A DNA stretch of 64,000 bases from Piezodorus guildinii. Lineage: Eukaryota > Arthropoda > Insecta > Hemiptera > Pentatomidae. Shown piece by piece: positions 57,957 to 64,000 of this stretch (the stretch's first letter is position 1; each line of letters begins with the position of its first letter). The translations under genes and the position numbers were made by a program. Location: the NCBI GenBank assembly GCA_023052935.1, contig CM041297.1, positions 102,783,563 to 102,847,562 of the forward strand. Reading direction: 5' to 3'. Below the pieces are notes generated by a model that worked only from the letters and a program-made list of their open reading frames with translations, was not told where the DNA came from and ran no database searches.

Positions 57957-58789
57957 TCTGAACGGTCAACTAATTATATTCAATATAAAAAAAAAAATTA
58001 AACATTATTTATAATAAAAGTTTGAAACAATAGAAAATACGCTAATAGAATATTTATTATAATACATTGAAAGTTAAAAAGAGGGTGTTAATGCCCTTAA
58101 AAAGGGGGCAAGCATGGAGCACCTTGTTACCAAAAATGGTAGTAAACACCACAAGTGAGAGCCTCTAACCTCACAGGTTTGAAATGCAAGTGTTGAGATT
58201 ACTGCCAAATGCAGGGGAGTGAAAAATCTTAAAAAGTGAACTAACTCAAACATGATTGTCCTTATTTTTAATCCTACCATGACAAGATTGTTCTGCCTAG
58301 AAGCAATCATATTTGATCCAATAAGGATCACTGGAAGAAGTAGCTTAGTGAACAAAAACTTTGACTGTGTTTTTAGAAATCTGCAAGATCTGCGAAATTT
58401 TCTTATGAAAATTCAACCTTACGTTTATGATGTTATTCTACTGTATATAAAAAACAATCATATATACCGTATTTCAGCTAGTTTGATCTCTCCCCAGCTA
58501 CTTTGAACTCATCCTCCCGAGTATGCATGACCTGTCATTCAACTGGTGGCCACACACAAAAAATAGGCGTAGGGAGTGATGACCCTATCCTATAAAATAT
58601 CATCGAGAATAAAAGAAAATTTTATATTACACACTTATTCCTTAATTTTCTTCTTGTATTTACGAACGGACATATAATGCGCCCCCACTCCACGATGTTC
58701 CATGCAATGTAATGTAAATACGCAATTTCCATCAAAAATTGTTTAGCACAGATCCAGGCAGAATCCTGCCAAATGCAGTCTTATGTCTG
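57957..58789. other. Intergenic DNA with unclassified repeat-like sequence
   Basis: About 58,070-58,260 and 58,520-58,760 are less AT-rich than the surroundings and look like old repeats; I cannot classify them. The 84-93 aa ORFs here overlap on both strands and resemble nothing. Confidence 0.4.
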
Positions 58790-59620
58790 TAAAGTTATCA
58801 GTGTTAATCGAAGAAGTGCCCTGCGTGTCGCTTGAGTTTTTCGAACTATGTCTACGATGCTGTATGCGTCATCCCCGATATGCCTGCGATTGATCTTTTG
58901 ACAATGAACGCAGAATGATCCACCAAAGAAAACGAGAAGAGACGGATGCTCACTGGGCTACTTTAAAGAATTCATACTCTTGAAAGACGACAGAGACACT
59001 GGAACGCCTCATCTTCTGGAAGATGGATCCACCGCCTGATTCCCGAAATATCGACATGGATATCCGAAAACACGAAGCTGTAGATTACTACCCTCACTCA
59101 ACTTCTTACTGGACATGGTTGCTTCAGAGTGTACTTAGCCCGTTTCAAAATAGAGGATAGCTCATCGTGCCGATCTTGTGATCCCCTGGAACAAACAGTG
59201 GAACATACATTCTTCTATTGTTCAGAATTCGTTCGAGAAAAGTCGGAGCTAGATGCTGAATTCGGAATGAAATAATCGTCAGAAAACATAGTCGCTTTGA
59301 TAATGACTAGTCAAGAGAGTTGGGGAGCGCCCCAGCTGAATTAGCAGTACAAATCGGCAGAAGGCTCAGAGCACAGGAGTAAGAAGGGAGAGGCAGGGCA
59401 TTGGCCTAGCTTAAATCAGATGTCCAGGAAAGCAGTAGGCATTCAGCCTTTCTGCCTCCCGCGAAGTAATGCTTGACAGCGGTCCCGTGGGGTGGTAAAG
59501 ACAACGAATTGGGAGGTGGTTTTTTAGTGAGTAGGAATTTCACACTATTGTGTTACGTGACTGTTGCACTTCGTCTTATGAAAGATTTTTTCCCTACCCA
59601 TATAAAAAATAAATAAACAC
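58790..59620 (+). mobile_element. R1-like LINE, degenerate 3' end
   Basis: The plus-strand translation, with stops and shifts, keeps ALRVA..FRTMST, GRWIHRLIPEISTWISEN, LTQLLTGHGCFRVYLARF and the zinc-knuckle CRSCDPLEQTVEHTFFYC (C-x2-C-x8-H-x4-C, about 59,165-59,225). These are the usual landmarks after the reverse transcriptase domain in R1-clade elements. The tail runs to the A-rich stretch at about 59,605-59,625. The copy is not in rDNA, so it is either a non-rDNA R1 relative or an old stray copy. It is inactive. Confidence 0.8.
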
Positions 59621-59625
59621 ACACA

Positions 59626-59628
<3 letters not shown>

Positions 59629-59700
<72 letters not shown>

Positions 59701-59710
59701 ATGTATGTAT
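59629..59710. repeat. (TA)n then (TG)n microsatellite
   Basis: About 31 AT dinucleotides followed by GTGTGTGTATGTATGTATG, right behind the R1-like tail. Confidence 0.95.
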
Positions 59711-60239
59711 GAGTGTGCGTAATAGGTACATTTTTTTAGAATTTTAGAATTTATATTAATCCAATCCTCCTGCGCTGAAAACCTAGTCTTAATAGCCCAT
59801 TAATTACTATAAAGACACGGGACTACATCCTCCGGATATGGCCATTGGGAGAGGCCTGTATTCCCCGACTAGCTTTCTCCCCCTTTATCGGCATTGGTGA
59901 AGGAAACCCGAACAGTAGTCACATACAGTGTGTAACGCCTTTTGGTGGGAGAAACTGCTCGAGAATTATACCATAACAAGAGAGAGGATAATTAACAGTT
60001 TTGGGCTTATTAAACAAAAAAATGACAGCACAGAATAAAATTGCTAAACGATGTTGGTAATACCCAATAGCACCGGGAGAAAAATATGTAGGTCAAATAG
60101 TTTGAAAACCCCATGCCGGCGGAATCGGTCCCCTTCACATTAGTCGGTGTTAAAGAGTCAGGAATACTACGTTTACCCAAAGTGGATCATTAAAACATGG
60201 GCGTGTTCTCATTTATTTCATGTGTAGAAAATAATTTGA
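59711..60239. other. Repeat-like intergenic sequence
   Basis: 59,760-60,160 is less AT-rich, with blocks such as CCATTGGGAGAGGCCTGTAT that suggest old LINE or LTR sequence, but no readable protein. Left unclassified. Confidence 0.4.
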
Positions 60240-60540
60240 GGTGAGCGGTATAACTTAGTGAATATGTCACTGTGCTACTGATCTCTGAGCTCCTGCTTCG
60301 AGTCAGGCTGTGGCAGAAGAAATGTTTATTCTGTTCAATCAACTGTGAATCGTGGTCCTGTGGTAGGGAGAAACCCCAGGCCTACCCAGACTCAATAAAG
60401 TGGGTACCTGAAAATCAAAGAAAATTGTTGCGGTAGATCGTGATCTCCGCCAACAGGCACTAGCCTAGAAACAGTATGGTTCTTTACTAACTGTACAGAG
60501 ACCCCTTAATTAATTAATAGGTTCCTTTTTTTCCCTGGCC
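60240..60540 (+). mobile_element. SINE family 1, old diverged copy
   Basis: Keeps GTGAGCGGTATAACTTAGTG (decayed A box), GCTTCGAGTCAGGCTGTGGC (B box region), TTTATTCTGTTCAATCAACT, AATAAAGTGGGTACC, TAGATCGTGATCTCCGCC and GCCTAGAAACAGTATG. It retains the segment missing from the 41-kb copy, so the longer form is ancestral. It ends near a T tract at about 60,528-60,535. Confidence 0.75.
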
Positions 60541-60879
60541 ATGTGATTCCGTTGCTGGGTCATCAGGAGTGTCCTTATTTCTTCTGATAACAGGTTGCCA
60601 AGACAGGTATTAAAGAGGGTGCAGGTGAGGGGAAAATGAGTTGGAAATAAACCAGTCTACGATCTACAGCTCCAGTTCATCATTCACGTCTGTAACTCAA
60701 GGACATATGTATAGAGGGTACAAGTTAAAGTGGCTGTTCATTATTGGAACAGATTATAGATTAGATTTCGTATATTCGAAGGCTTACAGCATCGGCTGAA
60801 ACGATATTACACAATAAAAAATTAATTCACTTGACAGTCTTGTAGTGAACCACAATAAAATCTTAAAGCCGTAAAGGGG
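60541..60879. other. Intergenic spacer between two SINEs
   Basis: Nothing recognisable apart from moderately GC-richer sequence at 60,540-60,730, probably an old repeat. Confidence 0.4.
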
Positions 60880-61140
60880 TGGTCTCCTTTGGTGTAGTGG
60901 ATAGCACTCATGCTTCTATGAACTAGGTCGCCAGAATCAAATCCTTAGGTTTTTTTAAAAAGTTATTAAGAAATCCTTGATTATGCCGTCGTTTGGAGGG
61001 GATGTAAAGCCAATGCTACGTCAGGCACTCGTTAAAGATCCCTATCCTAATTAAATCTGAATAGGCAAAATATAGGATTCCCCACTGCAGAATCGTCCGA
61101 TTAGCCAGATTAGAATAAAGTATTGAAATAAAATGAATAA
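60880..61140 (+). mobile_element. SINE family 2, complete but diverged copy
   Basis: Head GGTGGTCTCCTTTGGTGTAG and AGTGGATAGCACTCATGC (A-box region), CAGAATCAAATCC (decayed B box), then AAATCCTTGATTATGCCGTC, CCTATCCTAATTAAATCTG and GATTAGCCAGATTAGA. It ends in A-rich AAAATGAATAACC. Confidence 0.8.
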
Positions 61141-61284
61141 CCATACACGCAAAGTATCAAGTTCATAACATCTAAGACGCAGAACGGCGTGTTCTTTGAG
61201 TGTTGTTTCCTTTACTGACCACACCTTCCGATCATCTTTCCTTTAAATAGTATGTTAGTAAATTCGTATAGTGCACAGAATTTT

Positions 61285-61405
61285 TTTAAATCGTTATTTG
61301 GGCTCTAAGTATCCTGAAACGTAAGAACTCAATTTTGAGGAATGGAGTAATTTTTTTTTTCTTTTTGGTTGATTACAAAGGTTCATTATTGAAAATAATA
61401 AACCA
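61285..61405 (+). repeat. Repeat family C terminal block
   Basis: TTTGGGCTCTAAGTATCCTG, AAACGTAAGAACTCAATTTTG, GATTACAAAGGTTCATTATTG and AAAATAATAAACCAAAA match 21,225-21,330 in the same direction. Confidence 0.65.
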
Positions 61406-61639
61406 AAACTGATATGGCAGTTTCAACGACCAGCGACGGTATGGTAATTTTGAAGACCAAGTTTTGGAATTATATTTTAAGATTGAATTCGAAATAAAAT
61501 TCGATTAAAAAATAAATCATTTATTTCGGTCACGTTGTAGCAGAGATATTGTGTTTGGAATTAGCAGCCGTGATTCGTACATTTTTCTTGATAAAGGACA
61601 AAATGGTTCAAAAGGCGGTAAAAATGATTAAAAAAATAG

Positions 61640-61790
61640 TGAAAAACTATTTATTTTGAAACTAACGTTTTGACCAAAATGGGAGGTCCACCAGCGCTGA
61701 AGTTAGGAAGCGACTGTGTTAGGCCAGTAATCATTTTAACCGTCTCATCCTTTACTATAATCACTCGGTCAAATATTTATTATTCAGTAT
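61640..61790. repeat. Degenerate relative of the hammerhead-bearing fold-backs
   Basis: CTATTTATTTTGAAACTAACG, GTTTTGACCAAAATGGGAGG and TCCACCAGCGCTGAAG line up with the left arm of 57732-57956. The CTGATGA core has decayed to CTGGTGG on the minus strand. Confidence 0.45.
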
Positions 61791-61959
61791 ATTCTTCTTA
61801 AACACAAATTTTTAATTGAAAATATAAATTCGATGAAACGAATGATGAATGTAATTTTTAACAAAACAATGCAGTAACGTCTGTCACGTTTATGCACCCA
61901 TATATAATATGAAGGTGTTTCTGTAAATTCCCCAAAACGTCGAAAATACTTATGCAATT

Positions 61960-61991
61960 TTATTAATTTTGGTTTATTATTTTCAACCGAC

Positions 61992-62022
<31 letters not shown>

Positions 62023-62190
62023 CCCCGTTCAAATTTGAGGGCTTACGTTTCGAGATGCGTAAAACCCGAATAACAAATTTAAAAAATCTGTCCGCCGTCC
62101 GCGGCATTTCTCCGTAACTACTGAACTACTAAACGACTACTGAACGACTAATTTATTTGAAATTCTTAACATCTATTCATTGATATCATT
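61960..62190 (-). repeat. Repeat family C terminal block
   Basis: On the minus strand it reads CAGTAGTTACGG, GTTATTCGGGTTTTACGCAT, CGAAACGTAAGCCCTCAAAT and AATAATAAACC, like 21,165-21,330. A 32-base A tract interrupts it at about 61,987-62,018. Joined to the unit array that follows. Confidence 0.7.
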
Positions 62191-62900
62191 GAGTTGGTTA
62201 TTTTAAAAATAGCGGCCGATTAAAAGTGATTTAATTCAATAACTCAGTTATTTTTGAAGATAAACAAAATATTTATCAAAAAAATGCGAATAGTTATAAA
62301 AAAGAGAAAAAAAAATAGAAATTTTATCCATAAATACGCCCATAACTTAGTTATTTTTGAAAATAGAGAAAAATGTTTAGACAGTTTTAGAATCAGTAAA
62401 GCGCGATAAACAAGAAAAACATAAAGGAATAAGAAAAAAAAATGAAAATCTTGCCTATACATATATTATATTTTTGGAGACAGAAAAAAAATGTATTAGT
62501 GTTTTTTAACCAAAAAACCGCGAATAACTATAAAAATGAGAAAAAAGAAAAAAAAAAAAATTGAAACCTTATCTATAAATACGCCCATAACTCAGTCATT
62601 TTTGAAGATAGAGAAGATTATGTATAGAGTGTTAGAATTGGTAAAGCGCGATAAAAAAAATTGACCTGTATATTTAAGACAAAAATTATAATAGATGTAA
62701 TTATACCCAAAATGGGTTATTATTGAAGATAGAGAAAAATCGAAAAGACTTTTCAAATGAAGACAACGCGTTAAACAAAGATAAGACAAAAAAAAATTTA
62801 TATGATCAAGCTACAACTTATAAGGGATGTGACTCTCTGATAACTCCGTTACTATTGATGATAGAAAAAAAACGTAAGGTGTTCTGGAATCAGGAAATTT
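62190..62900 (+). repeat. Diverged tandem units of repeat family C
   Basis: At least five units of about 100-130 bp start with variants of ATAACTCAGTTATTTTTGAAGATAGAGAAAAA (near 62,241, 62,340, 62,585, 62,709 and 62,838), often followed by AGAATCAGTAAAGCGCGATAAA. They are A-rich and diverged. The 72-102 aa ORFs across them are low-complexity accidents. Confidence 0.7.
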
Positions 62901-63274
62901 GTTGTTGCTGTTGTTTTAATTTTAAGGGCAAAAAACTGCTGATGGTTATTATCGCCCTCACATCTTTACAAAAAAACAAAATAAAAAGAAAAATGATTTA
63001 CCAAAATGATGATATCAGAAAAAAAAAATAAATAAAAAAAATAAGAAAAGAAAATACTAAAACAAATAAACAATAAAGTAACATTAAAAAATAAAGGTAA
63101 ATAAAAATAAAATAAACGAAATTAACAATAATAACAAAAAAAACTAATAATAACAAATAAAACACAAATATAATAAAAATAATTAATAATATAGGAAATT
63201 TTACATCAGGAAATTTTATTTGAATGAAAATCGTTAATAATAATCTTTAATTGAAAAAGTATAAATGATTTTGG

Positions 63275-63400
63275 TTTATTATATTCAATACTGAGCCTTT
63301 GTAATAGACAAAAAAAAATTATCCCCCATCAAAAATTTGAGGGCTTACGTTTCAAGATGCGTAGAACCCGAATAACGAATAAAAAAATCCGTTTCTTCTA
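63275..63400 (-). repeat. Repeat family C terminal block, third copy
   Basis: On the minus strand: GTTATTCGGGTTCTACGCAT, TTGAAACGTAAGCCCTCAAA, TTTTTTTGTCTATTACAAAG and a final AATATAATAAACC. It is parallel to 61960-62085 and closes the A-rich unit region. Confidence 0.7.
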
Positions 63401-64000
63401 ATAAATTAATAAATAAATACTAAAATATTTTTGCTCTTAGTGCTATTTCATAGAGAATGGCATTTTCTACAAATTGAAAAAAATAATCATTGAAATTGGT
63501 TAGCAAATAGCAGATATATAGCTTTGAAATAAGCAGTGGTGATATGCCATTTTCCTTTGAATTATTATTATTAGTTGTTTTTTTTATAAATCCAAACTAG
63601 TAAAAGGGAATCATAGGATTATCTTGCAAATAAGGTATACAAATAAATAAAATTGTAACATGGAAGAAATATTCTCCCCAAATCAGACAAATACATTAAT
63701 TAATTTAAGATGGTGGGTTCCCGACCTAATCGGACTATTTTTCAAAAGGGAAGTCGGAAGAGTAGTTGAGTGTATCGCCTTCTATTTCTGGCTAAACAAA
63801 TTTCAAAACTAAAATGACCAACATGCTTTTAATATTTTATTTTGTCTCTTTCCCCACTGACATAAAAACATTATTTTATTGTCTTTTCACTCTGCAAACA
63901 TAAATTCACCTATTTGATGGCCTTTTTAACAACCAAGATTAAGAAATTGATTACTCATTTTTACCAATGAACTATTGTAAAAAAAAAAAATAATAATAAT
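63401..64000. other. Terminal non-coding stretch
   Basis: AT-rich with no gene or element that I can recognise. Confidence 0.6.

Noticed and set aside
62190..62900. CRISPR-like or satellite array
   Set aside because: Units are diverged and variable in length, with no unique spacers; a eukaryotic repeat family explains them.

Overview
This is nuclear DNA from an AT-rich arthropod genome. It is most likely an insect, and a hemipteran is plausible from the repeat types, but I cannot name the species. The evidence is spliced genes with GT-AG introns, a fused trehalose-6-phosphate synthase/phosphatase of the insect type, mariner, LINE and tRNA-derived SINE elements, and long A/T and TA tracts. 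There are no bacterial features.

Layout. 1-4293 is non-coding upstream DNA. 4305-9662 (+) holds seven exons of trehalose-6-phosphate synthase (about 820 aa). 9663-17051 is repeat-bearing intergenic DNA. 17052-19072 (-) is a two-exon gene for a 647-aa AAA-ATPase-like protein; its first exon encodes a basic, NLS-like start and lies outside the long ORF. 19745-21335 is a nest of retroelements: a LINE piece, an older repeat, an RTE-like LINE inserted in that repeat, and a short LTR element inside the LINE with an exact AGTAT target duplication. 22412-55514 (+) is the cell-polarity scaffold Dlg5, reconstructed here as 28 exons (coiled coils, four PDZ domains, SH3, guanylate kinase-like; about 1,612 aa). 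Its introns carry a deleted mariner, a palindromic mariner, SINEs, a 5'-truncated LINE and several fold-back elements. 55515-64000 holds the likely Dlg5 3' UTR and then a dense field of degenerate repeats, including an R1-like LINE tail.

The three genes have no obvious joint pathway: sugar synthesis, an uncharacterised nuclear P-loop protein, and polarity/junction scaffolding. The points most worth a second look are (i) the AAA-ATPase-like gene with an NLS-bearing leader exon; (ii) fold-back elements whose arms carry hammerhead-ribozyme-like cores; (iii) four single-base reading-frame breaks in otherwise intact Dlg5 exons, which look like assembly errors or polymorphism; (iv) a 157-bp, nearly perfect mariner palindrome; (v) a LINE flanked by direct repeats of about 175 bp. 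Exon boundaries were derived by hand from splice sites, phase and protein sense. No database search was possible.
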